Of a stretch of DNA of 64,000 nt, positions 26,009 to 35,153 are shown in pieces; the stretch's first letter is position 1, and each line of letters starts with the position of its first letter. The position numbers were made by a program, and so were the translations under genes. Origin of the DNA: Streptomyces sp. HUAS CB01 (GTDB lineage Bacteria > Actinomycetota > Actinomycetes > Streptomycetales > Streptomycetaceae); the NCBI RefSeq assembly GCF_030406905.1, contig NZ_CP129137.1, forward strand, positions 620,001-684,000. Reading direction: 5' to 3'. The notes beneath the pieces were generated by a model, which was given only the letters and a program-made list of their open reading frames with translations, was not told where the DNA came from and searched no databases.

Positions 26009-26410
26009 CTACGTGTTGCGTGCGTCGGCGAGCTTGTCGAGTTCGCGCATGGCCTCGGCGTGCGCGCTCATCCTCAGGCTCGTACTACCACTCGTGAAGA
26101 GCGCCACTCCGACGACCGACACGGGTACGGAAAGGCCGAGCACGGCCAGGGCCTCGGGCCAGTCGCGTTCGTTCTGGCACCAATCACTCCTCTGTACGCC
26201 CTCGTTGGCCGTACCCCTCTCGGTCAGCAACCGTGACTCGCACTCCGCGGGATACCGGTCGTCCGGCTCCCGGTCGACCTCGTACGGCGTGAGCAGCAGC
26301 AGGGCGCACCATGCCCACTGGAGCGTCGCCACAGCCAGCAGACCGGCACCCCAGGCGCGTATGCGCCCGGCCCTGTCCCGGAAGTCGAGGTCGTACTCGC
26401 GTGATCGCAT
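26009..26410 (-). CDS. Hypothetical membrane protein, two helices
   Basis: A 133-residue protein with a charged N-terminus (SREYDLDFRDRAGRIRAWG) and a first helix (AGLLAVATLQWAWCALLLL). An external loop with two cysteines and a second helix (EALAVLGLSVPVSVVGVALF) come next, then a cytoplasmic tail with AHAEAMRELDKLADARNT. No family is recognised. ATG at 26410 was chosen over an upstream start because the first recognisable residues begin there; the ribosome site is weak. Confidence 0.6.
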   Translation of the reverse strand: MRSREYDLDFRDRAGRIRAWGAGLLAVATLQWAWCALLLLTPYEVDREPDDRYPAECESRLLTERGTANEGVQRSDWCQNERDWPEALAVLGLSVPVSVVGVALFTSGSTSLRMSAHAEAMRELDKLADARNT

Positions 26411-26689
26411 GGCGGATGAATCTAGCAACCGGTTCCCACGGTCGCGCGGGTGGTGTGACGAGGGTGATCGACGGCCCAACCGTGCAGCCGGATCGGCGGT
26501 CCTGGGCGTGCAGGGCACCCCGGGGTCTCGCCAACCGGTGGGGAGTTGGGACCACGGTCGGCCGCGCTGGGGCGGCGCGGAAGGGGTTCTTCAGGAAGCC
26601 TTCAGGTGCGCTGGGAGAGATTGGCCCTCCCGTCGGAACGCAGTCCCCGTGCCGGAATCGGGGCCCGTCAACTCGCCGGAGGAGCCTCG

Positions 26690-26830
26690 ATGAAGGGCGA
26701 TCTCACGACCGCGGCCGTCGCGGCCGCGGCGCAGGGCCGGTTCGAGGAGCGGGCCGGCACCCGTTCGTCGTCACCGAGCGGCAGCCCTTCCAGATGCAAT
26801 CGCCCCGCACGCCTGGGGCGCTCGGAGCCT
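26690..26830 (+). pseudogene. Short frameshifted gene remnant
   Basis: GGAGGAG precedes ATG at 26690, and the frame MKGDLTTAAVAAAAQGRFEE has coding-type bias. Around 26760 the bias moves to another frame reading HPFVVTERQPFQMQSP. A one-base change apparently broke a real N-terminus. No family is recognised and no continuation is found. The rest of 26411-27042 holds no other gene. Confidence 0.35.
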
Positions 26831-26969
26831 CCGTGCGCGCCCCCGGCAGTGCAGGGATAGTCCCAGGCCAAGAGCCCTTTCTCGACAGCCGACAGGCATT
26901 TTTCGGGCGCTCTTCGCTCCGCAACCTCGAGTTGACACCGCAAACAGCTTTTCACGGCTAGCGTGTGTC

Positions 26970-27007
26970 TTGACCAGTTCTTGACCTGTCGTTTGACCTG
27001 TCATTGG
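26970..27007 (+). promoter_or_regulatory. Three TTGACC direct repeats at helical spacing
   Basis: TTGACC starts at 26970, 26981 and 26993; the last two extend to TTGACCTGTC. Spacing of 11 and 12 bp places all three on about the same DNA face, 36-73 bp before the ATG at 27043. This suggests an activator array or overlapping -35 elements for the small-protein/carbonic anhydrase genes. Confidence 0.45.
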
Positions 27008-27042
27008 TCTGAGCTGGACACCCACGGCACCAAGGGGGGCGC

Positions 27043-27534
27043 ATGAGCGCATGCAGGAAGGCCCGGACCGCAGGATCGGCCCTCGTGTTCGTCGCTTTCG
27101 CCCTGTTCGCCTTGTTCGCCTTGTTCGCCTTGTTCGCGCCGGCGTTCTCCCTGGCCGTGGCCGCCACCCCTCACCCATGGCCATCGCCCCACACGCCGTC
27201 CCACGCCCCCGAGATGTCGGAGCGTCAGCTGTCCGCCCGCGGCGACGCGGCGCGCGGTGGAGTCCCGGGCCTGCCTGCCCGGGACTCCGCGCACTCCTCC
27301 GGTGAGGACGGCATCCCGTCCGGATGGCCGGGTGATCCGTCGCGCACCCCTGGGCGTGGCCGAGTCCTCGCGGACGACACCGTGCGCCGCGGCCCGGCAT
27401 CACCACTCGGTGATCCGGTGACCGCGGTCACCGCGGCGGCGGGCACGGACGGCACGGCCGCGGGCGGTGCGTCGAGATGCTCCGGACACCCGACGGCCCA
27501 CACTGCTGCGGTCCTTCAGGTCTTCCGCTGCTGA
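27043..27534 (+). CDS. Small secreted protein of unknown function
   Basis: A 163-residue protein with a signal peptide whose core repeats Ala-Leu-Phe four times (FALFALFALFALFAPAFSLA), encoded by 9-bp tandem units. The mature part is low-complexity, Gly/Pro/Arg-rich, and ends HTAAVLQVFRC with a terminal cysteine. No domain is recognised. It ends 77 bp before the carbonic anhydrase gene on the same strand, so the three genes to 29761 may be co-transcribed. The strong signal peptide supports it being a real gene. Confidence 0.6.
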   Translation: MSACRKARTAGSALVFVAFALFALFALFALFAPAFSLAVAATPHPWPSPHTPSHAPEMSERQLSARGDAARGGVPGLPARDSAHSSGEDGIPSGWPGDPSRTPGRGRVLADDTVRRGPASPLGDPVTAVTAAAGTDGTAAGGASRCSGHPTAHTAAVLQVFRC

Positions 27535-27611
27535 CAGGGGCGGAGTCCAGCGCACCCCAGTCCTGCACGTCCGACGCGCCACCCCCACGGCGCGCCAGGA
27601 GGAGTACCACC

Positions 27612-28202
27612 ATGCAGCCCATGCAACCCCTCATCGACAACGCCCGCACGTTCGGACAGCGCCCTGAGGAGTTCGCCGAGCTTGCCCAAGGCCAGTCCCC
27701 CCAGGTCCTGTTCATCACCTGCTCCGACTCCCGGGTCGTCCCGGCCCTGATCACCGGCGCCCGCCCGGGCGACCTCTTCGAGCTGCGCACCGCGGGCAAC
27801 ATCGTTCCGCCGTACGGCTCGGAGCGCCCCGCCGGCGAGACGGCCACCATCGAGTACGCCGTGGAAGTCCTCGGTGTCTCCGACATCGTGGTCTGCGGCC
27901 ACTCGCACTGCGGAGCCGTCGGCGCACTGGTGCGCGGCGACGACCTCGACGGCGTGCCGGCCGTGCGTGACTGGCTCGCCCACGCGGCCGGCGAACCCGA
28001 CGCCGCCGACCCCGACGACCCCAGCGTGGAACGCGCGGTCACCCATCACGTCCTGTCCCAGCTGCTGCGCCTGCGCTCGTACCCGTGCGTGGAGAAGCGC
28101 CTGGCCGACGGCACCCTGACCCTGCGCGGCTGGTACTACGAGGTACACACCGGCGCCGTGCGCGAACACCGCCCGGCCACCGACGCGTTCGAAGCGCTGT
28201 GA
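27612..28202 (+). CDS. Beta-class carbonic anhydrase
   Basis: A 196-residue enzyme interconverting CO2 and bicarbonate. The zinc ligands are visible: Cys in VLFITCSDSRVVP with its Asp-Arg dyad, and His and Cys in VVCGHSHCGAVGAL. FELRTAGNIVPPYG and ETATIEYAVEVLGV are further family blocks. GGAGGAG precedes ATG at 27612. It lies 8 bp before a SulP transporter gene, a pairing known in bacteria where SulP proteins move bicarbonate. Together they probably supply or recycle bicarbonate for carboxylation. Confidence 0.94.
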   Translation: MQPMQPLIDNARTFGQRPEEFAELAQGQSPQVLFITCSDSRVVPALITGARPGDLFELRTAGNIVPPYGSERPAGETATIEYAVEVLGVSDIVVCGHSHCGAVGALVRGDDLDGVPAVRDWLAHAAGEPDAADPDDPSVERAVTHHVLSQLLRLRSYPCVEKRLADGTLTLRGWYYEVHTGAVREHRPATDAFEAL

Positions 28203-28210
28203 GGCCGGCC

Positions 28211-29761
28211 ATGAGCGCACACAACGGCCCCGGGACCCACGCCGATCCGGCGCACGCAGCACATGCGGCACATGCGAAGAAGTACCCCCATCTGAAGCAG
28301 GACTTCGCCGCCTCCCTCGTCGTCTTCCTCGTCGCCCTGCCCCTGTGCGTCGGCGTCGCCGTCGCCTCGGGGGTCCCGGCCGAACTCGGCCTGGTCACCG
28401 GCATCGTGGGCGGTGTCGTCACCGGCCTCATGCGGGGCAGCAGCCTCCAGGTGTCCGGCCCGGCGGCCGGACTCACGGTCCTCGTGCTCGAGGCGGTCAG
28501 GGAGTTCGGCCTCCCCGTGCTCGGCGTCGTCGTCCTGACCACCGGCGTACTCCAGATCCTCATGGGCGCCCTGAAGCTGGGCCGCTACTTCCGCGCGATC
28601 TCCGTGTCGGTGGTCGAGGGCATGCTCGCCGGCATCGGCCTGGTCCTGATCGCCGGGCAGATGTACTCCGTCATCGGTGCCGAGGCCCCGGACTCCGGGA
28701 TCGGCAAGCTCGCGGGCCTGCCCGCTGTGCTGGTCGACGCCGCCCAGGACGGCAGGACACTGCTCTCCCTCGGCATCGGCGCGGGCACCGTCGCCGTCCT
28801 GGTGCTGTGGCGGCGGATGCCGCGGCGCATGCGCGCGGTACCCGGCCCGCTCGCCGCGGTCGGCCTGGCGACCCTGTTCGCCCTGCTGCCCGGCGTCGAT
28901 GTGACCACGGTCGAGGTCAAGGGCCTCCTCGAGTCCGTCCAGCCTCCCCCGCTGGGCGCGTTCGGGGAGCTCGGCACCCTCGCCCTGCTCGGCACCGTGG
29001 TCGCGTTCACCCTGATCGCGTCCGCCGAGTCCCTGTTCAGCGCGGCGGCCGTGGACCGTCTGCACGACGGACCGCGCACCGCGTACGACAAGGAGCTGGT
29101 GGCCCAGGGCGCGGGCAACGCCGTGTGCGGCGTCCTCGGCGCCCTGCCCATGACCGCGGTGATCGTGCGCAGCGCGGCCAACGTCCAGGCGGGGGCCCGC
29201 ACCAAGGCGTCCCGCGTCCTGCACGGTGTGTGGCTGCTGCTCTTCGCCGCGCTCCTGCCGGGTGTCCTCGCCCACATCCCGGTGCCTGCCCTCGCGGGTG
29301 TTCTGGTCCATGCCGGCGCGAAGCTCATCCCGGTCCGCGCACTCGGCGCGCTGTGGCGGGAGAACCGCGGTGAGGCCCTGATCCTCGTCGTCACCGCCGT
29401 GTCGATCGTCGCCGTCAGCATGTTCGAGGGGGTGCTCATCGGCCTGGCCCTGTCGGTCGTGAAGACGGCGTGGGAGACCTCCCACATCAAGCTGGAGGTC
29501 GTCGACAAGGGGGCTGGCCCCGTCCAGGCGTACCTCTCCGGCAACGCGACGTTCCTGCGCCTGCCGAAGATACTCGACGAGCTGGAGGCGCTTCCCCAGG
29601 ACCGCTCCGTCGAACTCGACCTGTCCGGCCTCCACCATCTCGACCATGCCTGCCGTTCCGCCCTGGAGAACTGGAAGGAACGGCACTCCGGGTCCGGCAC
29701 CCCACCGGTCAAGGTCACCGCGGGTGTGGGCGGGGAGCGTGTCACGTCCGGCGTCGTGTAG
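28211..29761 (+). CDS. SulP family anion (bicarbonate/sulfate) transporter
   Basis: A 516-residue membrane protein with an Ala/His-rich N-terminus (DPAHAAHAAHAKK) and 10-14 helices in the SulP pattern, starting DFAASLVVFLVALPLCVGVA and including LQVSGPAAGLTVLVLEAV. A short cytoplasmic STAS-like domain follows (YLSGNATFLRLPKILDELE, SVELDLSGLHHLDHACRSAL). ATG at 28211 was chosen. Its partner carbonic anhydrase ends 8 bp upstream, favouring bicarbonate as the substrate, though sulfate cannot be excluded from sequence. Confidence 0.92.
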   Translation: MSAHNGPGTHADPAHAAHAAHAKKYPHLKQDFAASLVVFLVALPLCVGVAVASGVPAELGLVTGIVGGVVTGLMRGSSLQVSGPAAGLTVLVLEAVREFGLPVLGVVVLTTGVLQILMGALKLGRYFRAISVSVVEGMLAGIGLVLIAGQMYSVIGAEAPDSGIGKLAGLPAVLVDAAQDGRTLLSLGIGAGTVAVLVLWRRMPRRMRAVPGPLAAVGLATLFALLPGVDVTTVEVKGLLESVQPPPLGAFGELGTLALLGTVVAFTLIASAESLFSAAAVDRLHDGPRTAYDKELVAQGAGNAVCGVLGALPMTAVIVRSAANVQAGARTKASRVLHGVWLLLFAALLPGVLAHIPVPALAGVLVHAGAKLIPVRALGALWRENRGEALILVVTAVSIVAVSMFEGVLIGLALSVVKTAWETSHIKLEVVDKGAGPVQAYLSGNATFLRLPKILDELEALPQDRSVELDLSGLHHLDHACRSALENWKERHSGSGTPPVKVTAGVGGERVTSGVV

Positions 29762-29792
29762 CACGTCGGTCCGGTCGGGACGGCAGTGAGTG

Positions 29793-29831
29793 ACCGGAGC
29801 CGCGTCCTCGCTGAGAGGGCGCGGCTCCGGT
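29793..29831. terminator. 12-bp hairpin between convergent genes
   Basis: ACCGGAGCCGCG pairs perfectly with CGCGGCTCCGGT around a 15-base loop in which CCTC can also pair with GAGG. It is placed between the SulP gene (plus) and the antiporter gene (minus), and is probably a two-way terminator. Confidence 0.75.
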
Positions 29832-29880
29832 ACGCCCGGCCCCGGTGGGGTCACCCGGGCACCGAGGCGGTGATCCAGGT

Positions 29881-31176
29881 TCAGGACGCGGCCGTTCTCG
29901 CGCGCTCGGGTGCGCCGGCGTGCTCGGTGACGTCGCCGGTGGACGCCGTGTCGAAATCGGCGAGGTCGTCGCCGGTCGGGCGTCCCAGGAGCCAGGTCAG
30001 CAGCGGACCCGCCATCGCGGTCGTCACGACGGCCATGACGACCATCAGCGAGTACAGGTCCTGGCGGATGAAGCCGAGTTGGAGTCCCACGTTCAGGACG
30101 ATGAGTTCGGTGAGGCCGCGGGTGTTCATCAGTGTGGCCAGCGCGGCGGACTGCCGGACGGGCATCCGGTTGATGCGGGCCGCGGCGTACGCCCCGAGGA
30201 ACTTGCCGCCCACCGCCACGAGCAGGATCAGTCCCAGGTCACCGAGCCCGCCGGCGTCGAGGCCGGAGAGGTCGACCTTGAGGCCGGCGACGAGGAAGAA
30301 CACGGGCAACAGCAGTGTGCCGCTCATCTGGCCGAGACGCTCGTGCACCTCACGGCGCAGCCGCTCGGTCCCGGTGCGCGGAAGGACGATGCCGAAGAGG
30401 AAGGCGCCGAAGATGTAGTGCAGACCCAGCCACTCGGACGTCGCCGCGGACAGCAGCAGGCCGGCGAGGACGCAGGCGAAGACGGTGGGGGTGAGACGGA
30501 GCGACCCTCGCCGGCCGGCCAGGCGGCGCAGTGCCGGGCGCAGGAGGAAGAGCATCCCGAGCAGGTACGGGACGGCGAGCAGGATCCGCCACTGGTCGGG
30601 TCCCGTCGTGCCGGTGAAGGCGACCACGCCGGCGAGCACGGACCAGGCGAGGACGTCGTCGATCGAGGCGCAGGCCAGCGCGACGACACCCAGCGGGGTG
30701 CGGGTCATGCCCCGGTCGGTGAGGATCCGGGCCAGGACCGGGAATGCGGTGATCGACATGGCGATGCCCATGAAGAGCATGAACGCCGTCCTGTCGCCGG
30801 TGCCGTGGTCCTGCATCAGGTAGAGGGCGAGCGCCGTACCGAGGCCGAACGGCAGGACGATGGAGACGATCGAGACGGTGGGCGCGATGGCACCGCTTCC
30901 CCGGATGAGGGCTGCGTCCCACTCGAGTCCCACGATGAACATGAACACGGCCACACCGATAGCGGCCAGGGCGCTGAGCAAGAGGCGCGTGTCCTGCGGG
31001 AACAGGGCGTCGGATATCGCGCCGTGGAAGAAGGTCGGTCCCAGTGCGATGCCGGCGAGGACTTCGCCGACCACCGCGGGCTGGCCCAGGCGTCGCGCCA
31101 GCGCCCCGAGCAGCCGCGCCAGGACCACCATGATGGCGAGGCCTATGAGGAGTGAGGTTGTTTGGTGCGCGGTCAT
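29881..31176 (-). CDS. Cation:proton antiporter (CPA2 family)
   Basis: A 431-residue membrane protein with about twelve helices of the Na+/H+ exchanger fold. QPAVVGEVLAGIALGPTFF at the second helix, FMLFMGIAMSITAFPVLARI and LACASIDDVLAWSVLAGVV (paired Asp in the ion site) are typical of CPA2/KefB-like antiporters. GLTELIVLNVGLQLGFI lies near the end. No RCK/TrkA-N domain is attached. The start is ATG at 31176, with GGAG five bases upstream. Transported ion (Na+ or K+) is not determined. It stands alone. Confidence 0.92.
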   Translation of the reverse strand: MTAHQTTSLLIGLAIMVVLARLLGALARRLGQPAVVGEVLAGIALGPTFFHGAISDALFPQDTRLLLSALAAIGVAVFMFIVGLEWDAALIRGSGAIAPTVSIVSIVLPFGLGTALALYLMQDHGTGDRTAFMLFMGIAMSITAFPVLARILTDRGMTRTPLGVVALACASIDDVLAWSVLAGVVAFTGTTGPDQWRILLAVPYLLGMLFLLRPALRRLAGRRGSLRLTPTVFACVLAGLLLSAATSEWLGLHYIFGAFLFGIVLPRTGTERLRREVHERLGQMSGTLLLPVFFLVAGLKVDLSGLDAGGLGDLGLILLVAVGGKFLGAYAAARINRMPVRQSAALATLMNTRGLTELIVLNVGLQLGFIRQDLYSLMVVMAVVTTAMAGPLLTWLLGRPTGDDLADFDTASTGDVTEHAGAPERARTAAS

Positions 31177-31754
31177 GCGTCTCCGTCCATGGGGGTCCTG
31201 CCCATGGCCGGTGCGGCACGTGGCTGGGCAGAGCAAGAACAGGTCTCCCGCGTCCCGGCCTGCTGTCGGACGGAGCACCCGAGCGCGAATGCGCCCGTCG
31301 ACGCGAGCCTCTGTCCTCGAGTTCCACGTAGCGGAGCCGCGGGACGACCGGATGCGCGGCGTTGTGTCGCGCGCCCGGTGAACCTGATGACGCATCGATT
31401 CTTGTGAACGCCCACGAGGTCCGGTAGTGCCGACGTCATCGATCGGGCGTGAAGAAAGCGGCCCTTCGGCGGGCGTGGAAATCTCACACCTGAATGAGAA
31501 TCTCATGCGCCGGGCCGTCGGAATCGGAGGGCAGCGGATCCGACCGGGGCCGGCGGTCCCCCGGAGGCTCCGTCCGGTCGCCGGTTCCGCCGCGCCCGGC
31601 CCGCCCGTTCCCGCCCAGCCGTGCGGCGGCGGAGCGGCGTCGCCGATGCAGGTGATCATGGCGTGTCTGCGGCGGTCGGGCGACCGGTGCCGTGCCACGG
31701 TGTCGGCATCGGCAACGCGAGGCCCGCTTGCCCTGCGTCATCGGAGGAATCATC
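31177..31754. other. 578-bp divergent intergenic region
   Basis: No convincing gene in either direction. A 13-bp palindrome ATGAGA-A-TCTCAT lies at 31494-31506, with a second half site ATCTCA just upstream. It could be an operator for the CAP-domain gene or for the antiporter gene. Confidence 0.45.
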
Positions 31755-32390
31755 GTGAAGATCTTGGTCACGGCCGTGTCGGCCGCTCTGGCCGCCGTCG
31801 TCCTGGGGGGTACCACGCTCCCCGCACAAGCAGCCGACGCCCCGGCGTCGGCTGACAGGGAGGCCGTGCGGCCCTCGTACTACCCGAACGTCGACTGGAT
31901 CGTGTGCGAGATCAACAAGGAGCGCCGCGCCCGGGGCCTGCCCGCTCTGCGCGTCTCCGACCGGGCCGGCGAGGCCGGACGCGCGCACGCCAGGGACATG
32001 GCGGCCATGGGCCGGCTCTCCTCCGTGGGCAGCGACGGCCGCGACCTGCGGACCCGGATGTCCGATGCGGGCCTGTTCTCGGATCTCATCTCCGAGTCCA
32101 TGGCGTTCGGCTACACCCACGACGGGTACTTCGCGGACAAGGCGACCGACCCGGACCCCGCGAACCCGGTCTACAGGGTCCTGATGAACCGCAGGATCGT
32201 GGCCATCGGCATCGGGTACGACCGCCGCTACTGGGACGTCAACCTCCTCGGTGCACACCGCAAGCTGGTGACCAGAGTGCCCGCCGGGTGCAACCTCGGA
32301 ACCGGCACCACGCGGGCGCTGCCACTGCCGGCCACCGGCGAGGCACCCGCACGATGGAGCGGCCCGGTCCCCGCACGCGCCGCTCGGTGA
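31755..32390 (+). CDS. Secreted CAP-domain (SCP/PR1-like) protein
   Basis: A 211-residue exported protein. A signal peptide ends TLPAQAADAP near residue 28. The CAP domain follows: WIVCEINKERRARGLPALRV, RAHARDMAAMGRLSSVGSDG, RMSDAGLFSDLISESMAFGY, and a late YDRRYWDVNLLG. The His of the CAP cavity is seen in AHARDM, while the usual second His and Glu are not obvious. Bacterial CAP proteins are extracellular with unclear roles. GTG at 31755 follows GGAGGAATCATC. Monocistronic; followed by a strong terminator. Confidence 0.82.
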   Translation: MKILVTAVSAALAAVVLGGTTLPAQAADAPASADREAVRPSYYPNVDWIVCEINKERRARGLPALRVSDRAGEAGRAHARDMAAMGRLSSVGSDGRDLRTRMSDAGLFSDLISESMAFGYTHDGYFADKATDPDPANPVYRVLMNRRIVAIGIGYDRRYWDVNLLGAHRKLVTRVPAGCNLGTGTTRALPLPATGEAPARWSGPVPARAAR

Positions 32391-32541
32391 CGTCCCGGCG
32401 TAAGGGCCTCCCCGGGCAGGGCGTGTCGCGAGCGTCTCTCCTGCCCCGCCCTGCGGGCGGACGGAGCCACCTTCGCAACACGCCCCAGGTGGCGGTACGC
32501 CCACCGCTGCTCCCGACGGGGACCAGGGCGCCGGGTGAGGC

Positions 32542-32586
32542 GAGAGGGCGGTGCACCCCACTCCTCGTGGGGTGCACCGCCCTCTC
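32542..32586. terminator. 20-bp perfect hairpin between CAP gene and hydrogenase cluster
   Basis: A 20-base left arm (32542-32561, starting GAGAGGGCGG) pairs without mismatch to 32567-32586 around the loop TCCTC. It lies about 150 bp past the CAP gene and 39 bp past the end of hypE. It is the strongest hairpin in the window and probably terminates both transcripts. Confidence 0.85.
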
Positions 32587-32624
32587 CTCGTGGGTGCGCG
32601 GCCCGGGCGTTGTTCGCGCCGTGG

Positions 32625-33692
32625 TCAGCAGATACGGGGCAGTTGCTCGCCGAGCGGCAGATCCACGACGCGCGTGCCCCCCAGCCCGGTGCGGGCGACC
32701 ACCATCCCGGGGTGTTCCTCCACCGCCTCGCCGACGACCGCGGCCTCCCTGCCGAGGGGGTGCGCGCGCATGGCCGCCAGTACGGCGTCGGCGTGCTCCC
32801 GGGGGACGAACGCGACGAGCTTCCCCTCGTTGGCGACGTACATCGGGTCGAGGCCGAGCACGGCACAGGCGTTGGCGACGGGCGCCGGGACCGGAACGGC
32901 CCGCTCCTGGACGACGACGCCCGTGCCGGAGGCCGACGCGATCTCGTTGAGCGCGGCGGCCAGTCCCCCGCGGGTCGGGTCGCGCAGGACGTGCAGATCC
33001 GGGGTGACGGCGAGCATCGCCTCGACGAGACCGGCGAGGGCGGCGCAGTCGCTCTCGATCTCGACGCCGAACTCCAGCCCCTCCCGCACGCTCATGATGG
33101 CCACGCCGTGGACGCCGATCGGGCCGCTGACGATCACCACGTCGCCCGGCACGACGCGCTGCGGCCGCAGATCGACCCCGGGCGGGATCAGCCCGATGCC
33201 GGAGGTGTTGATGAACACGCCGTCGCCGTGGCCCGCTTCGACGACCTTGGTGTCGCCGGTCGCCACCTCCACGCCCGCCGTACGGGCCGCCCGCCCGAGG
33301 GCCTCGGCCACCCGCCGGACGACCTCGGTCTCGACGCCCTCCTCGAGGATGAACCCGCAGGACAGGAACGCGGGGCGGGCGCCGCTCATGGCGAGGTCGT
33401 TGACGGTGCCGTTGACGGCCAGGTCCCCGATGCTCCCTCCGGGGAAGAACAGAGGGCGCACCACGAAGGAGTCGGTGGAGAACGCCAGCCGTGCGCCGCC
33501 CAGTTCTACCGTCGCGGAGTCGCCCATCGCGGACAGCGCGGGACCGCCGTAGGCGGGCGCGAACACGTCGCGGACCAGTTCGGCGGACAGGGCGCCGCCA
33601 CCGCCGTGGCCCATCACCACCCGGGACCGGTCGCGATGCGGCAGCGGGCACGTCCACGCGAGGACGTCCGGGGCTTCGGTGGTCTCAGACAA
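32625..33692 (-). CDS. hypE: Hydrogenase maturation protein HypE
   Basis: A 355-residue protein that accepts a carbamoyl group from HypF on its C-terminal cysteine and dehydrates it to thiocyanate, the donor of CN ligands for the Ni-Fe site. Seen are [16 protein letters not shown] near the start, the ATP-binding core with [18 protein letters not shown], and the required ending LPRIC with its terminal Cys. The start is TTG at 33692, overlapping hypD by 8 bp, with GGAGGG upstream; no ATG or GTG fits better. Last gene of the hydrogenase cluster. Confidence 0.95.
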   Translation of the reverse strand: MSETTEAPDVLAWTCPLPHRDRSRVVMGHGGGGALSAELVRDVFAPAYGGPALSAMGDSATVELGGARLAFSTDSFVVRPLFFPGGSIGDLAVNGTVNDLAMSGARPAFLSCGFILEEGVETEVVRRVAEALGRAARTAGVEVATGDTKVVEAGHGDGVFINTSGIGLIPPGVDLRPQRVVPGDVVIVSGPIGVHGVAIMSVREGLEFGVEIESDCAALAGLVEAMLAVTPDLHVLRDPTRGGLAAALNEIASASGTGVVVQERAVPVPAPVANACAVLGLDPMYVANEGKLVAFVPREHADAVLAAMRAHPLGREAAVVGEAVEEHPGMVVARTGLGGTRVVDLPLGEQLPRIC

Positions 33693-34818
33693 CGGGACTG
33701 CCCTCCAGGGGACGCGACGCGGCGGCCGGCAGGTCCAGCCGCCGGTAGAGGTAGTAGGCCGCGCAGGCGCCCTCGCTGGAGACCATCGTGGCGCCGAGCG
33801 GGGTCCGCGGCGTGCAGACGGTTCCGAACGCCTCGCACTCGTGGGGCTTCAGCAGGCCCTGCAGGACCTCGCCGCTGCGGCAGGCCGCCGGTTCGCGGGT
33901 GTCGATGCCGGTGACCTCGAAGCGGTGCTCGGCGTCGTAGTCCCGGTACCGGGAGGAGAGCCGCCAGCCGCTGTCGGGGATGACGCCGATCCCTCGCCAG
34001 GCGCGGTCGGTCACCTCGAAGACGTCGGCCAGCATCGCGCGTGCCGCCGGGTTCCCCTCCGGCCGGACCGCACGCGGGTAGGCGTTGTCCACCGTGTGCT
34101 CGCCGCGCTCCAGTTGCAGGACGGTGCGTCGTACGCCTTCGAGGATGTCCAGCGGCTCGAAGCCGGTGACCACGATGGGGACCCGGTGCCGCTCGGCCAG
34201 TCCGGGGTACTCGTCGGTGCCCATCACGCTGCACACGTGTCCGGCCGCGAGGAAGCCCTGGACGCGGCAGTTCGGGGACCGCATGATCGCCTCGATCGCG
34301 GGAGGCACGCGCACATGGGACACCAGCAGGCTGAAGTTGGGGATTCCCAGCCGACGTGCCTGATACACCGTCATGGCGTTGGGCGGGGCGGTGGTCTCGA
34401 AGCCGATGCCGAAGAACACGACCTCGCGGTCGGGGTTCTGCTGGGCGACACGGAGCGCGTCGAGCGGCGAGTACACCACCCGTACGTCACCGCCCTCGCC
34501 GCGCACCTGGAACAGATCGCGGTCGGTCCCCGGCACCCGGAGCATGTCGCCGAAGGAGCAGAAGATCACCCCGGGCCGGGACGCGATCTCCAGGGCCTTG
34601 TCGATGACCTCCAGCGGTGTGACGCAGACGGGGCAGCCGGGGCCGTGGATCAGTTCGACCTCGTCCGGGAGGAGTTGGTCGATGCCGTGCCGGATGATGG
34701 TGTGGGTCTGGCCCCCGCACACCTCCATCAGCGCCCACGGCCGGGTCACGGCGGAACGGATCTCGTCGAGCAGGCGTGCGGCCAGCGCCGGGTCCTGGAA
34801 CTCCTCGATGTACTTCAT
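33685..34818 (-). CDS. hypD: Hydrogenase maturation protein HypD
   Basis: A 377-residue iron-sulfur protein that with HypC assembles the Fe(CN)2CO unit. Motifs are [48 protein letters not shown] and the Cys-rich C-terminal part with [21 protein letters not shown]. Length matches the family. The start overlaps the hypC end by 4 bp (ATGA) and the end overlaps hypE by 8 bp, so stoichiometric translation is expected. Confidence 0.96.
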   Translation of the reverse strand: MKYIEEFQDPALAARLLDEIRSAVTRPWALMEVCGGQTHTIIRHGIDQLLPDEVELIHGPGCPVCVTPLEVIDKALEIASRPGVIFCSFGDMLRVPGTDRDLFQVRGEGGDVRVVYSPLDALRVAQQNPDREVVFFGIGFETTAPPNAMTVYQARRLGIPNFSLLVSHVRVPPAIEAIMRSPNCRVQGFLAAGHVCSVMGTDEYPGLAERHRVPIVVTGFEPLDILEGVRRTVLQLERGEHTVDNAYPRAVRPEGNPAARAMLADVFEVTDRAWRGIGVIPDSGWRLSSRYRDYDAEHRFEVTGIDTREPAACRSGEVLQGLLKPHECEAFGTVCTPRTPLGATMVSSEGACAAYYLYRRLDLPAAASRPLEGSPVV

Positions 34819-35117
34819 CGCCGGGCCTCCTCGAGGGACTCGCCGGACCCTTCGGGCCCGCCGGACTCGTCCGGGTCGCCGAACTCCTCCTGGAGCAGTC
34901 CGAGGTTCTCGAACAGCTCGAGGGTCCGCCGGGCCGACTCCTCGTCGAGTCGCTGCAGGGCGAATCCCACGTGGACGATGGCGTATTCACCGACCCGCAG
35001 ATCGGGCAGGTACTCCAGGCACACCTCCTTGACCACCCCGCCGAAGTCGACGGTGGCCATACGGGTGCCGTCCCGGTCCTCGATCTCCAGCACCCTGCCG
35101 GGTACCGCCAGGCACAT
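34815..35117 (-). CDS. hypC: Hydrogenase maturation chaperone HypC
   Basis: A 100-residue chaperone. The start [12 protein letters not shown] has the essential Cys at position 2, which carries the Fe(CN)2CO unit between HypD and the large subunit. [20 protein letters not shown] and [12 protein letters not shown] complete the OB-like fold. A C-terminal Gly/Ser/Glu extension is slightly longer than usual. It lies between hypF and hypD with an ATGA overlap to hypD. Confidence 0.95.
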   Translation of the reverse strand: MCLAVPGRVLEIEDRDGTRMATVDFGGVVKEVCLEYLPDLRVGEYAIVHVGFALQRLDEESARRTLELFENLGLLQEEFGDPDESGGPEGSGESLEEARR

Positions 35118-35153
35118 GGGTTTCTCCTCGCTGTCGTGCTGTGTACCGCCGCG

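Noticed and set aside
31427..31754. A gene upstream of the CAP-domain protein
   Set aside because: Short frames here have no ribosome site or coding bias; the only clear signal is the 13-bp palindrome.
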